Source: Burhinus oedicnemus
Taxonomy: Eukaryota > Chordata > Aves > Charadriiformes > Burhinidae
Direction of reading: 5' to 3'
DNA length: 64,000 bases
Assembly: GCA_008921705.1 (NCBI GenBank)
Contig: VFFE01006671.1
Location: 1-64,000, forward strand
Made by a program: the position numbers and the translations under genes. This document shows, in pieces, positions 27,877-42,800 of the stretch. The number at the start of each line of letters is the position of its first letter. The first letter of the stretch is position 1. The notes below the pieces were generated by a model, which worked only from the letters and a program-made list of their open reading frames with translations, was not told the origin of the DNA and made no database searches.

Positions 27877-30800
27877 AGGTAGACAGACATAAATATAGAT
27901 CTATATAACTCCCTCTGCCAAATACTTGTCTTCTTACAGAGTACTCTTCACCAGCCACAACTCTAAAAGAACCAGAAACATTATTTTAACCTAAGGAAGG
28001 CTTATAAAGCAGAAGCATTTTAACATCAACAGATCGACATTTCCAGATGAACACATGAACATTCCACGATGTCTTTTACTTACGTTTCATGTCCATGTTC
28101 CGTGTTTTATAGACAAAATACGTATATATTTGAGTTGTCCGAATGAGAATCTGATCTCCACTATATCGTATTGATCGGTACCACCAGGAACCCTGAAACA
28201 TTTGACAAGAACAAACTGACATCAGCTACAATGAAGCATCGAAACAGCTATGCTGGATCACCTCATGTCTTCACAATCAGGTAACTCAGCCCAACTGATT
28301 TTACCTATTATAAGGTCAAATGAATTTCAGAAAGGAGAGGGAAACAAAAAAATACTTGTTGACAAAAATTTTAAAAGCACACCAATATATTCATCTGAAA
28401 GAATCTGATGCTAAAAGTTTTTAGATGACCTCTAGCCTAGAGAATTCCCCCCAACAGATACACATATACACTGCTTTGTTTATTTCTGGTATTGGTTTAG
28501 TGAATCTACTAAACAGTAAATCCACTGGACCTACCACCTTCTACATATATGGTAACTCCTTACTGTACAACACAGCATTCAAATCAAATTCAGTTTAGGC
28601 AGGCCAAGGCCAAATCAAGAACAAAATGAGAGATTTCTTTCATTATAAGAAAATTTGCAAAAATAATTTAAGTCACCTAATCAGAAAATGCTCTTCAGAA
28701 GGGGAATCTGGAGGTGGCCCGCTGCCCTTGCTGCAAATTCTCAGAATTAAGCCATACACCTTCGGGTTGACAGAAAAAGTTTTCCAAACCTTCAGAAACA
28801 CTCCAGTAATCCCCTCATTAGCATTACACCAGTGACTTCAAATTATGGAACTCACTGCACAGTGATTGTACTCTATAATATATTTTACGAAAAATGGTGT
28901 GCTGGGTTATAAACTGCAGCCTGTTCATTAAACTCCTTGTAAGCAAAGCTCACTAACGTGAGAAAAAACATCTAAGATACATCTCAATCTATTGTAAAGT
29001 TTATCATAAGTGAAAAGTAACAAGCAGTAAAGTTGTAAGTGATTCTTACTACTATTAATTTAATAGGCAATAGTGCAAATTCCCCTACTACAGAAAGAAC
29101 TCTGCAATTTACTTAATTATTTGGGAAATACTCTAGGACTGGCTCCCCACAAACTTTTGGGTTTTTTTAAAATAAATCAGGTTTGATTCTTCCCTGAATA
29201 GATGAACCCTGATACAAAATAGTATGCAACTTTTTTTTTTTTTTTTTAAAGTTTTTCTGCAGAAAAATTTAGATTATAGTCCCATAGCAATCAAATTTTT
29301 CTCTAAGTGTAGGTACTGGAAGAAAAATATAACTACAGCCAGTCCAAACCCACATGAAAGAAGCTGCCCCAACTACTTTTGCAGATACAGCTCGTCTCAT
29401 GTAGAGAACATTAGTTAGGTCAGTGGAGGTCTAGGAAGGACGACATATCAGTATTTTCCTTTTTTGTTGATGTGGATTCAAAGGGTGGAACTAGCCTTAC
29501 TTTATTTTAGATGCCTATCTCAGATACAGGATGACTACACTGTAGTTAACTTCAGCTTCTTTATTGATTCATAAAAGAAAAACAGGCCCATTAAAGGCAT
29601 GAATCATCTTCTATGTCTACTTTAGAATGAAATGGTAAAATAACTTGCTCCATAAAAATAACTATTCCTCTTCACTGACTATAAAAGAAATTTACAGTGG
29701 CAAGTCTGAATGCAGAAGTCTACATCTGGTACAGGGGCAAGAAGAGGCAGATTATTTTTTTCTCTGCTCAGGACACTTCTTCCTAACAACAGAAAGGATG
29801 TTTACTTTCACTTGAGCTATGACAAACCTGGTATGAATCACTAAAAGTACATGTATACAAGAAAGCATCAACAGACAACAACTGAAACCTAAAAGGAAAG
29901 ACAGGAAAAAAATATGTAGACATTGTACCCTGGATTTTAAACTTCTTACTCAACATGTTGAAATCACTACATCTAATTTTCTACACTAAATCTTCAATTA
30001 TGCAGAAAGACTCTCAAAGAGAAGGGATAATGCCTGGCTGAGCTTCTGCACACAGAGATGCAAGCAGCTGTCAAGACTCCAGGACACTTTCTCAAATGAA
30101 AATCTTCTTCTGGAATAGGCTGCCCAGAGAGGTGGTAGATGCGCCACTCCTGGCAACATTCAAGGTCAGGTTGGATGGGGCTCTGAGTAACCTGGTCTAG
30201 TGGAAGATGTCCCTGTTTTTTGCAGGGGAGGTTGGACTAGATGACCTTTAAAGGTCCCTTCCAACCCAAACTATTCTATGATTGTACAAATCCCAAGAGC
30301 ATGAAGGTTTCTGAGTATCAATTTTCTGAGCCTTTCTTCATGCCATGCCCCAGATGCACAATCACTGTGTTAGGGACATTGTTCAAAAGCAATACTGTAG
30401 GGCAAACCCTAGCCCCGAAATGCCACTCACCTAGCAATTGATTCCTCACACAAAGAAATCTCAAGGGCAGACATCTCATGGTGTACAGAAGATCAATAAA
30501 AATTGAAGTTATGAAAACAAAGGCAGCCAGGAGAAACCAAATCAACAACCTGTTCCACGTGCAGTAATCATTCTACAGACACCTCAGTCTTGGCTCTGCA
30601 GTACCACCACTGAATATACTCTTGAGTTCATCACATTATATTAATTTTCATGTGATGAATGACAGAAGGTACAAAATGAATTACACAACTCAGGCTAACT
30701 CTTGCGATATCTAATATTTTCCCTACAGCCCTCTCTCTATCATGGCACTGCATTTTTTTGGAAACGCTACAGCAGTTACACTTTTTCCATAATAAAAGAA

Positions 30801-33800
30801 AACACCCACATTAAAAAAAAAGCTCACTTGCTTGTTCTCTCCATGAAAGGCAAGAATGAGCAACTCTACTTATGTCTAAGATAGCTTTGTTTACAGTTTC
30901 GTTACATAGGGTAGAATAATAATTAGATAATACTTACCACAACAACTGGAAGAATAACCATAAAAGCTAATCCATATACAAGCAAAACCTAGAGAAAAAT
31001 TATGAAACATACTGCATTAGATACTTCAGTTACTTCATACCACTCTTGTTTAAACTTTATTCTAAAATACAGTCAAGTAGTATTACCACAAGCCTACTAC
31101 AAATGAATGTAAGCTTATGGTATAATACCTGTCATTACTTCTGAGTAACTCACAAGTAATATAATCAGTTGAGTAGGGTTTAAATAAGGAGTATCAGTTT
31201 AGTGTAAGTAATCTTTTAAATCATCCACTCATTGTATTGGGTGGGTTTCTCTAATAATTAAAGAGCTGGCAGCTAAACTGTGGTGCAGTGGACAGAGAGG
31301 ATAACCACATTAGAAGAAATCAAGCGGGTAAGCCAAATACCTTGCAGCAACAAATGCAACAGAAAGACCATTTAGACACTGTATGGATTATAGCATCACT
31401 AGCAAACCAAATGGAACTACAGAAATCCAGCAAACAGTTCTATATGTGTTTCCTTGTAACAGCAAACACACACTTTGTAGCAGGGGTGACCACAATATAA
31501 CCTCACTACCATTGCAATGAGATCCTTTCAAGCATATTAATAACTTTACTCTCAAAGGTTAGATTTAAGCTGCTGTAACACTTTTGACTGAAATTTGCTT
31601 CAAAGATGTACATTTGGACCAAAGTATTATTAACTACATGTTTTGACTAAAATGTGCAGTATTAAGCACAAACATTTTAAAGTGAACATTTGAAAGTTCA
31701 CCTTAAAATCTTGAGCTAAGTTGACTCACCAAAATTGAATTTTTCTGATCCACAATCCAGGCTGGCAAAGCTATACCGAAGCTTGTAGCTGTAGGGTAAA
31801 AGAAAATAAATTCACTATAAAATATTAAGGAATTGTTTTAAAGTCACATTAAGTCTAACAAACAAACAAAAAAACAACAAAACCACCAACCCATAAAAAA
31901 ATCCTGTTTATCACTTCAATAAACAACATTCTAACAGATCTAGCAAAATCAAAAAAGAAATTAGAAATACGCTCAAGTATGCAATAAAATAACAAGACTT
32001 AAATGCAACATCTGAAATACCAACGATTTTAGCTTAACATATTGCAGTGAAATAGATATGCAAGATTTATTAATATAAAAAACAAAAAAACAAACCAGAG
32101 AGAAAGATTTCACAGATGGAAAGATTTATGAGCTTTGCCTTGCAGAGTTTTCAGCAGTTTAAATATATATAGTTCAGTAAATACATGAACTGCAAGAAAA
32201 CTGTCTGAGCAAATGAAATCTATGGAAAAAGTTTTATTAGTTTGTAACTTTAAGGAAGTGTACTAAGCTGTAAATTGTAAAAACAAAACCCTTTGCAAGT
32301 TCAAATTTCTGTGTGATTGGTAAGAAAGCAACACTTTTCAATTCAAAAGAAGTTAGGCTGCAGAAAATGGAAGACATGATTCTCTAACAGTAACATCTAC
32401 GGTACACAGATCTGACTACAGATTAGCATAAAATAGCTTGTCTTCAGACACTTTAGCTGTAATAAATTGAAGCTTGCAAATACTACCTATCCCAACACAA
32501 AAAGTTCTAGGAAACCAAGAAAAAAAAAAAAACAACAAAAAAAAACCTTTACAAATTTCAAGAGCCTGCTTAAAAAAACCCCAAAACACATACTTTCCTC
32601 AGTACTAGGAGGTATCAATGAGTATTGCCTTAAATAAGGACAGACTAGGATCCCCTGTGTACTTAGATACCATTCCGATACTGTCTCCAACAGACTGTGA
32701 TAGCCATCAATTCAGACGAGTTGTTATGTACAAGCCTAACATGACCTCTATTGGAAGTTGGAAACCGCTATTTGTTGAGACTCAAATTAAACATCAGACC
32801 AGCTCAACCACACCTCAAGCTTAAGAGTTCAACAGAATAACACGCAGTGAATTTACCACAGGAAGTTAGGAAATGCCCTGCTCTGGAGAAGAGCCTGGAC
32901 GACACTTCCCTATCTGTTAACAGTTATGGATTTTTAGAAGAATCTATTAAAAATGTAATGTGTCTTTTACTAGTGGTATCAATTTCAGTTTCCCACAATA
33001 TTTTTGACCTTTAGGTCTGTAGCTTCAAACTCTCCAGGAACAGAAGTAGCTCAGTACAAAGCTCTTTCTCTTCTGGTCTGAGAGACATCTTGCCCCCATG
33101 CACGCTCGCTGAGCTGAAGCACTGGAAAATACCTAGGGCAGTCTACTAAAACTGCCTTACATTGTTAGAAGTATATCTTTTTACTCTCCGGGTCCCCTCA
33201 CTTGCTTTTAAACACTCTTCAAATGATTCTGCACATTCAGTATTTTACGTTTAGTAAAGGAGCAAGTCATGCTAAGGACAAGGAAACCTTGTTTGCCTGC
33301 CTCTAACCTCCATGCTGCTTCAGTTGGATAGAGAGGAATACTGCTTGCTGTGCCTTTGTGCTGGGCACAGCGGGTGGGACGTACGTACCTCATCTAACTT
33401 GGTTAGACATGTCTAACACCAAATGTGCTTCATCTCATCCCAGAATACACCTCTATATGGACTGTCTCCATTCTTTGGCCACACAGAACTAAAAAACTAG
33501 AGCAGACAGCTTAGATACAGATTTTTACACTACAGGTGTATAAATGATGGGAAGATGAATTTCACTAAATTAGAAAGCTCCTCACACTTCAATGTGGAAC
33601 AAAGTTACAGAATAGAGGATGGGAGAGAGAAAGTTTCAGGCTTCTTCCCACCCTTCAGATGAAGGAAAGATGCGAGACCTAAAAGTAAAGCAGAGAACTC
33701 CAATTCCACCGCAGTCTGAGTTAGGGTTTCAAAAGAGCAGGAGGCTTCCCACTCACAGTACGAACTGCTGTCCTACCAAGGAATCATTTCATTTCACCCT

Positions 33801-36800
33801 TCGGGAACCCAGAGTCGCTTATGTTTGTGGAAGTGACCTCTGAGCCAACCACACAAGGATCTTCATGCCTTTAAATTCTCAGCTTTTGCCTGAGTTTTCT
33901 TTTGAAGTCACAGCTTCAGGTCCGTTTAAGTTCACTGACATACTGCCTAACTTGAAATCCTATGCCTTGGCAACACTAAGTTAATAACTCGCAGATGCAG
34001 AAAACAGTTTAGCACCAGGAAAGGTCCTAGGGAAAGCTATTTGCACATACACCAGACTAAAATTCACAGTACAATTTTGCTGATATTGTGACAGCATTTC
34101 TGAAGCAAGATCTTATTTGTATTTTGCAGCAAGAGGGACAGAGTCCTCCTATTTGCCTGGCTAGGAAATCAAAAGAAGCTAGGAGCTGAAAGAAATCTGC
34201 TATGCTATAAAACACAGTGGTTAAAGAAACCAAACCACCACCTTAGTCCATCAGAAATGCCTTTTCAGAATATGATTTAGTTGGCACAGTTGTTTTTTTG
34301 AAGGGAGAGGGAAGATTGTTTCTTTGAAACACTGGTTCAGGAGCTGGGGTTTTTTTTCCCTTTTAAAATTTATTTCCCATGTTGGATGGATATAATTCCG
34401 AAGAAAAATTTCCCAGCTGGCCTTAACTCATTCCACGTAGATAGGTAGTATGGTAGTATAACTTAGTCCCACAAACCGCAGGGCATCAACAAGCAGAGAC
34501 CTAAGGAGGCCTGTCCTAACAGATGGCAGGTTTCCTTTTTGCTTGTAATGAACATTAGAAGCAGATAGAAATGTACAATGTTCTTCCTCACAACTAGTCC
34601 ACAACGGTCACAAAGATGTTATACAAGCAACTCATGCAACTGCAAATGGGGGAGGGGGATCGATTAACTTTCAGTCTTAAATGGTTTTCGTTTGGATCAT
34701 CTACTGTAAAACTTTAATACACCATCATCAGGATTATTTCCATGTAGCTACCTGCCCAGGAACAACCTACCAGCATAGGGATAATCGCCAGGACTCCTCA
34801 AGATGAAGGTGGCATAGAGCTACACTCTCACAGTACTGCTTCCAGCAATAGAAGGCAGATGTGTATATAGTATTTATTTAAATACATACATATCCTCACA
34901 TACATCCCTTTGGAGTGTGTTTATTGCATTATGGTTAGTTGTTAATTTTTCAATATACATTTATAGTATCTGAACATAAATACTACGAAATGTTTAAAAC
35001 TGTCAAGTTTTAATAATAATAATATTTACGTATTATTCTATTTTTATCTTATACCTCCTTGTAATACTGGCAAGTCTCTCTAGATACTTACTGAAGCTGA
35101 CTAATTAAAAAATACTCTTCTCTTTTTCCCCTAATAAGAAGTTTGAGAAACGTGAAAGTAAACTCTTTCCTGCTTTTCTCTCCCACTACCACCCCAGAGC
35201 CAGTTTCAGAAGCAAAGAACTGATCAGATGCATTGCTTCAAGTCATAGGAAAAAGTTACTCTATATACATTAAGATATGAGTGCTTCTCAAATGATCAGG
35301 TGTTACACAGCTCAATGTACAGAAATCACAGGATTTACGTGATTCATAATTGTTACCTTGCGGTCCATCTGGATTACCAAATTCTTCCCAATTTTTTCGT
35401 GATTCTTCATCAGTTAAGCTAGTTTCAAGAAGAGATATTAAGTTAATACAGAAATAAAAGTGCTCTAAATCATTAATATACAGAAGCTTTAAAATGGTGC
35501 ATTTATACTATCCTTCAGAGATGGTCTGGCAAGCTAAACAGCTTCTGCTATTGTTTGTATGAAATCTGATATGAAACAATACTGCTGTATTCCCTCACGA
35601 TACACAGGCAAATTCTTTTAGCAGTCCGACAGCAAAGGAAATTAGACACTCAAGGTGCACCCTCGTACAGGAGATGGAACAATCACATCTCCCTTTCATG
35701 AGAGTGACGGCATAGCCATCAAAGAGCACTTTTCAATGCCAGGTAACAGTACAGCAAATTTTGAAAGACATGGTTGAAAACATCATCTTTTTTTTTTGGA
35801 AGAAAGGTGAATATGCAAGATGAGTTGATACAGCAGAAGTTGTCCATATGGGCTTTTAATTCTTATTCCAGACTTTTAGCCTTTGATAGCATGTGTGTGT
35901 TTGGTTGGGTTTTTTCCCTGGAACTCCCAAGTTTCATATTTAAGAAGAGAGAAATAAATTAAGACACCACCTCCTAAATCTTACAGTTTCTATGCCTGTT
36001 CTGTAATGACAGTTTCTTGGCAGTAATATACCACCTCAAACAGAATCCCTGTTTACTAGAAGGAAGAATACTGATTCAGGAAACAGAACATCACACATTC
36101 ACTACATGGAAGATTTTGTCTCACAGAAGAAACCCAGTGAGTCAGACGTCTCCTCATCATTTCTAAGTCTCACACTTGTTAACAAGCAGACTCACTGAAT
36201 TGGTAGCTTTTATATTCTCTCAAGACAGCACGGCTGAGGAACTTCACTGTCATTTATTTAAGATATGCCTCTGCCACAGCCCTTGCACTAGCATTTGACG
36301 TATCAAACCATACCACCAAGCATTTGAGTACTAGCTTGTGAAGCAAAGAAGTGAGATGTTCCAGGAGTTCAGAAAGCAATACCAGAATATCCTACTGAAG
36401 AGACTTTCACAGTGATGCAGATGATTTAAGCAGAAACTATGATTTCAAAACTGCTCAAGTGAGCATGATGTCGGTTCTCCTTCTCAGCTCACCCCAAAAA
36501 GGACTCTCAAACAGTCAGTAAGGTCAACCACAGACAACTGACTTAAAAGCAGAAATCACCAACTTGCTAGGTTCTCTGATGATGTGACTGATTGAATAAA
36601 CCCTTACAATGGAAGAAGGCTCAGAGAGGATGGGCAAAAGCAATGTGCCACAAAGCTCAGACTGACCACAGTGACTCACCACAGCTGCTGCAAAGAAGCT
36701 GACTCTGTCTCAACACGAAGGGGACCGGAGGGTGGCCTTTGTTTTAGATAAACACCTATCAACAGTTGAGCACACCAACTGGTGCTGTAAATCATTTGTT

Positions 36801-39800
36801 TCTCCTCCAGTGCATTAAAAAAGTATGAATGTCTCCTTGAGTCTGCAAGACCAGCATGGGGAGAGTAGATACCTGGCTCAGTCAAAGGTATAATATAAAA
36901 ACTAGACAATTAGCAAAAGAATTTTGTAGAGAACGGGCTTAGGCTGGCTTCAAACCACACATGCCTTCCTGGCACCTGCGGACAGCCAGCGTTGAGACAG
37001 TGAGTGTATTATACAGACCAGTAATGGGAATCACATTGGTACTGTGATTGAACTGTGTACTGGAATTCCTGTATTTTGCTAGGTTTAACTTACAAAATAT
37101 ACTAAAAACACAATACAAGTATCTCCCTCCACCGAACCAGAAATCACGTGTAACATCAACTGTCTTCAGGTAAGCAAATTTGGTATTAAACATTATATGC
37201 TCCACACATGGAATATCTAGAAGAAGCTGGTCAGAGAGTATTGGACTCTGACACATTATCATTTGGAACATAAAGCTGTATTAACATTCCATGTATGAAC
37301 AGCATTACAAAACCCAAACCCACATCTCGTTTATTGAAAAATTCAATAAAAAGGGATTGTCTTTATACTGAATTCCAATACTAGATATCATCTCTCAGAT
37401 TAGAAAAAATAAACACCAAACAAACAAACAAAAAAAGAAGCTATATTCAGAGGTAAGACCAAAAAATACTCTGGAGGAAAAGAAGAGTAGAGGATTCAGC
37501 TTTTAAGAACTACACAGGTAGTGTGAAAAATCAGGACTCCAAGGCAAGCACAATTGAAAAGGGACATGGGCGACCTGCGAACTAGCCAAGTCAGAACCCA
37601 GAATGAAGTATCTTTGTCACTAGATGGGAACAGAGTTAAAATATTGTCACTAACTTCGGCTTTATCACCAAGTGAAATGAACAGTATATTTCTTTTCTAA
37701 GCAACGCTTCAGAATTGCTGCAACAGTGTTGGTTTGTTAAAAACCGCAACGCCCATTTAGTTCTTTGTCATCTTTGAGATTTAGCTATGTATTGCACTGG
37801 AAACACTTTTCCTAGTCGACATGGGATTTTAACACAAAGACCGAACACGTTACAGTATTCTGACAGTTGCTAAACAACTAAGTTATGCTTCCTAACTTGT
37901 CTGTACAAATACGTATAAGTATGCACTGAAATGTGACGTGTTTTGCTTAGGTCATCCCTGCTATTACCTTAGAGATTTCCCTCCCCATAATATCAAGTTC
38001 CCATTTTTTGTAGGCAAAAAAGAAACTTACGCTGCATAGGCCTTAGCAATCCTCATGAACATAACTTCATCTCCTCCTTTATCTGGATGGTATTTTAGTG
38101 ATAGCGCACGGTATTGTTTCTTAATTTCTGACACACTTGCTCCCTTAAAAAGGAAAGTTTTGAGTTATTAATAAATACTTAAATCAAATTCTTCTGTATC
38201 TATATTCTAAAGGACATTGTGCAGTATTTCTCTGAACCATTCACTGAACTACAGAATTATGTTCTAATACGGTATGATCATGAAACTACATATGCATTTT
38301 GTGGAAACACAACTATTTTTCTAATAACATTTTTATAACCATTATATTTTTAAAACAAGTTAGAAGTCATAGCCTAACGAAAAAACAATCAGATGACTGG
38401 GTATTGGGTTTTTTCTGGATTACCTTGTTTATCCATCCATAGAAAAAAAAAATGTAAGCCTGCCTTATCTGTTTGACAAATCTTGTATTTTCCTAAACAC
38501 ACTCATGAATACAAGGAATTCTCACTTGCAATATTCTTCTATTTAAATAGAAAAGAGTTCAGAGATCAAGTATGATGGTTCACTTGCAGCTTGTAGGCAG
38601 AAATAAATCTGTCAGTCACCAGGAACAGCAGAGTGCCCTGCTGCTTAAGAATGCCTTTGACTAGAATCATCCTACCCATAAATTATTTCAAACTTCTTGA
38701 ACAAAGGGAATACATTACCTATACCTGAGAAAGAGATCAATCTTTATTCTACTACAGCACGTTGTTAAATGCCACCAACACAACTGCATTCTTTCAGGTT
38801 GGACTGTGAATTTCACTAATCAAGAAAATTCACAAAACTTTATAGTAAGTGCAGGTATTTTTTCTAGTAACCTATCTGCTAAGTTTCACAGAACCGTTAC
38901 CAGAGGGCTTTTCAACACGGTGGTAAGAGAGGCCTAGCATGCTGACCTTAACTGCATAATAAACACACAAGAAGTTATTTAAAGATGATGGTACTGTTTC
39001 AATAAATTTAAACCAGAAATTAAACTACCCTGAGGCTTCATTCGCTGTTACTTTATCTCTTTATACAATGTGCCTATCATTTTCCAACACTATTTTTCAA
39101 CAGCATGCCTGCCTCATTTAATGCACAGGATGAATTCACTCCATAATAAATTAGACTTCAAGTAAAAACAGCCATTTCAAGACTAGATGAAGAATGCCAG
39201 ATGAGTAGCAGGAGCTGGAAGGAGGGGGGAGGGGGGGAGGAAATCAGGTTGCTGGAGAAGAGATGGGTTTTCATGGCTCACATGAATGCTGCCCATAAAA
39301 AAAGAAAAAAAAAAAAAATCCTAATTCTTTCCTCTCTGCCACAGAGGGTGCATCTGATCCCTGATAAGCTGATAACAAACTTTCTGTCATTAATTGCTTA
39401 CTCACTCTTCATTTTCAAAAGCTAGGCTACAGAGGTTAGGGTGACTTACAGAAATGCTCAGCAGCCTAGGACAGTTGGTGTCAGTCAGCACTCCGATTGA
39501 AACACATAGCTCCCTACATTAACTACTTACAAAAAAAATTAAGGCCCCGATTGTCTTATATAAGGAATCCAAAATTATACTCAGTGTTGAGCTTCACCTT
39601 TATGCCTCGGATCCCACCTGTAAAATGGCAGTAAGGACACTTATTCAATAAATCAGTAATGATATCCGAGTGCCTTAGGTATTAGTGAATTTAAGTGATG
39701 TGCTCCAAAAAGAGCTATTCTATGTTCAAAACAAAGCGCTGATATTATATATAAAATAAGGTGCATGTACGTTATCTGGACTTTGTCCATGTTGTGGTTC

Positions 39801-42800
39801 TCCTCTGGAGACAAAAAGTCTTGTTAAAAGCTGATATGCTAACATAAGATAAAAAAAGTAATCTTGGCCACAGTGTGGATGCAAAGAAGCAAATGAATTA
39901 TTGTGTACCAAAACATTCAAGTGCTGGCATCTGCAATTTTTTTTTACGTTTGGGTTTTTTTGTTTTTTAACAGCAACAACAGTTGCGTTATCTATCAACA
40001 CTTCAACATCTGTATCAACATCTGTACCACTTCAACATCAGCAGGGCTGGCAATGACTCTAAAGGTTCCACTTGAAAGGTAACAGACAAAAGCTGTTAAC
40101 TTTCATGTAGTCTGAACTCGAAGTTTTTCAAGGGGATTTAATGGACATCATCTGATAGCACAAAAATACATAAAACAAAAACGCTCTGGAATCTTGGACT
40201 CTATTTTGAGCCCTACATCAACTGATCTATCTTCACACCCATCTCTTCACTCCCCTTGTAACATCTCCGGCTTTAATTCAGCTTGTCCTTATGACAATAC
40301 GCTCCATCCCTCTTACCAGTTCTTGGAGCATTCCAGTACCTGTTTCTTTGCCTGGATAAGTTGCATGTATCTTGAGCGTGTGTACAAGTTTTCGTTGATA
40401 AACACTAAGTTACAATTCACTACATACGTACCTTTTTTCCCCTCAGGGTTGTTACTTGTAGAAATTTGCCAAAGATGACAAATGAAAATCCTCTGATGAC
40501 CTAATCCCTAGCTTGATTTATTTAACCAAAGTTAACCCAAATATATGAACATTTAAACTGCACGGTTCCAACAGATACCATTCAATAGCAAAAATTTATC
40601 TTTTCCTTGTGCGTCAGTGAGAGAACGCAAGTCAGCAATCAGTCATTCACAGGGGAACTGAGCAAAGGTTGAATTTCAATAACTTGCCTCTCCACATAAT
40701 GGGCAGGTCCTGTTCTACCTGTCTAGCTAGAAACAGGCTGGAGTCACATACCTGCTATAATGGCTTTCTTAGCGTAGAAAAGTAGTACTGGTGATGCCTA
40801 TCCTTATGCCAACAAGCCACATCACTAACAGCAAAAGATGTATTTGTTAATGTTCATATACATATTAAGCTCTCCCACACTGACAATATACATCAAGTTG
40901 AATCAAAACATGTACATTCGAAGTTCTTCCATATTCTTGTGCTGAGCTGTATCCACAATGTACTTCCTTAGACTGGAGAGTAAAGCATACCTCAAACTTC
41001 AGAACTGAAAAGAAGACTACTGTTATTCAAAAGAGGAGCTCTGTGTCAGGAAATAATTACCATAAGCAGAGAATTTGCTCGAGGTATTGTGGTTAGGATG
41101 AGGAAAAGAATTTGACAAGACTAAGTAAGAGTTTAAGAGATTTACAGAAGGTCTAGGCGTCTCCTCAGGATATGTAACTTTTTATATCCATTTGAATCAG
41201 ACCTTCAATATAATAAAGCACTGCATCTGTCTTCCAGATAAACAATATGTCTTTTTTTCCCAGTTTAATAAACCAATTGGCTGATATCACTATTTAGAAT
41301 TGTTTGCATTTGCAGATGCAACTGAGATTCAAGGTAACCTTTACTACATCAAAATGTGCATCACCAACACCCTTCAGTGAAACCTTTCATTTACAAGAGA
41401 AATATTGCTGTACAACAACTGTAAATCAAATGAATCCATATTCTTGTTTATACAGTTTATTCAGCAGCATCTCTAAAAATGGCTATTGAGAGGATTTTCA
41501 CAGGGCATACAAAGCAGAATGACTTTTTTTGTTTTCCTGTACCAAGCAAGGAAAAGAACATCAGAGTAAGATTCAAAATAGATTAAAAAAAAAAAAAACC
41601 TCACTTCACTATATTAAGAAAGCCATTAGAATTTTGAAGGAGTTAGATATCAAAGTTATAAATTAGTACAGATGTAGGCAAAGAACATCTAATGACTGAC
41701 TTTACAATATGCAGCAGCAACTTTCAGATGCCAAAAAAGAACAAAACCACTACATATATTCACTAAAGTTAACTTATTTTGTTAAAAAAAATGAAGTCTT
41801 AGATTTGACATCTAGACATAGATTATACAGTTATAGTAGTACAGACTAGTGAAAGATGCTATTACTTACAGGATCCAAATGTAAAACCTCATAAGGGTTG
41901 TATTCTTGGTACTCTCGGTCCGTTTTGGAAACTTTGTATGCAAGAAACAAAAATAACGCCCAGCCAGCAAGGAGCACTATCTTCCTGTTTGGAAGAAACA
42001 ATTTTTTAAATATACACATCCACTACCTCTAGCATAATTCTACAAGTAACATAAGAAGCCATTTGATAGCAGTCTTCAAGAAACAATATTAAAATAGCGA
42101 GAAACGTTAAAGTCATTTTAAAGCAGGTATGAGTATTTCAGTTATAACACCACCTTTGACACAGATGAGACAGCTGCTCTGACTTCAAATTATTTTTTTT
42201 TTTAAAACAAAGGCAAGCCGCTATCAAGAAAAACTCTTTCCGTTCTTTAACTGTCTGTCCTCAGCAGGTATACAATAATATTTCCTATTTTTAAAGGATG
42301 ACTTTAACCTGATACTAGACAAAGTCAATGTTAAAAAAAAAAATAAAAAGCTGAAACAGATACATACCAGACAGCAAAATATTTTGAGGGTGGGCGTAAT
42401 AAACTGAAGTATATAAAACCAGCAACTTCGAACATATGAACTATTACTGTTCTATATTTGAATATATATGTTTACATATTAAATATTTAAATCAAAAGAC
42501 ATCTCTAGCACCACTAATTTCAGTGAGGTACGGTTATTTTTTGGAACAAATTAATGCATTGTTTACTTATTTATTAGTGCTGAGGTTCACTGGTTTCATT
42601 TAGCAGGTATTTTATAAAGTACAGACAGCATCCATCTTGATTTCAAGCCCTACTAGATAATGACTAACTATTAATTATTCAAATATAGCAGAATGCAAAT
42701 GTCTCTTCTGTGACACAAAAGCCATTATTATACAATTAATTCCAGCTGCTTTGATTATAAACCAATATATTTTTATAAAAATTAAAATGTAGGAATTGCT

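Larger units (their letters stand above)
28193..30937 (-). other. SEC63 intron 7
   Basis: Intron of 2745 bp with donor gtaagt. It contains a T17 run (29231-29247) and the CR1 3' fragment at 30112-30285. Confidence 0.8.
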
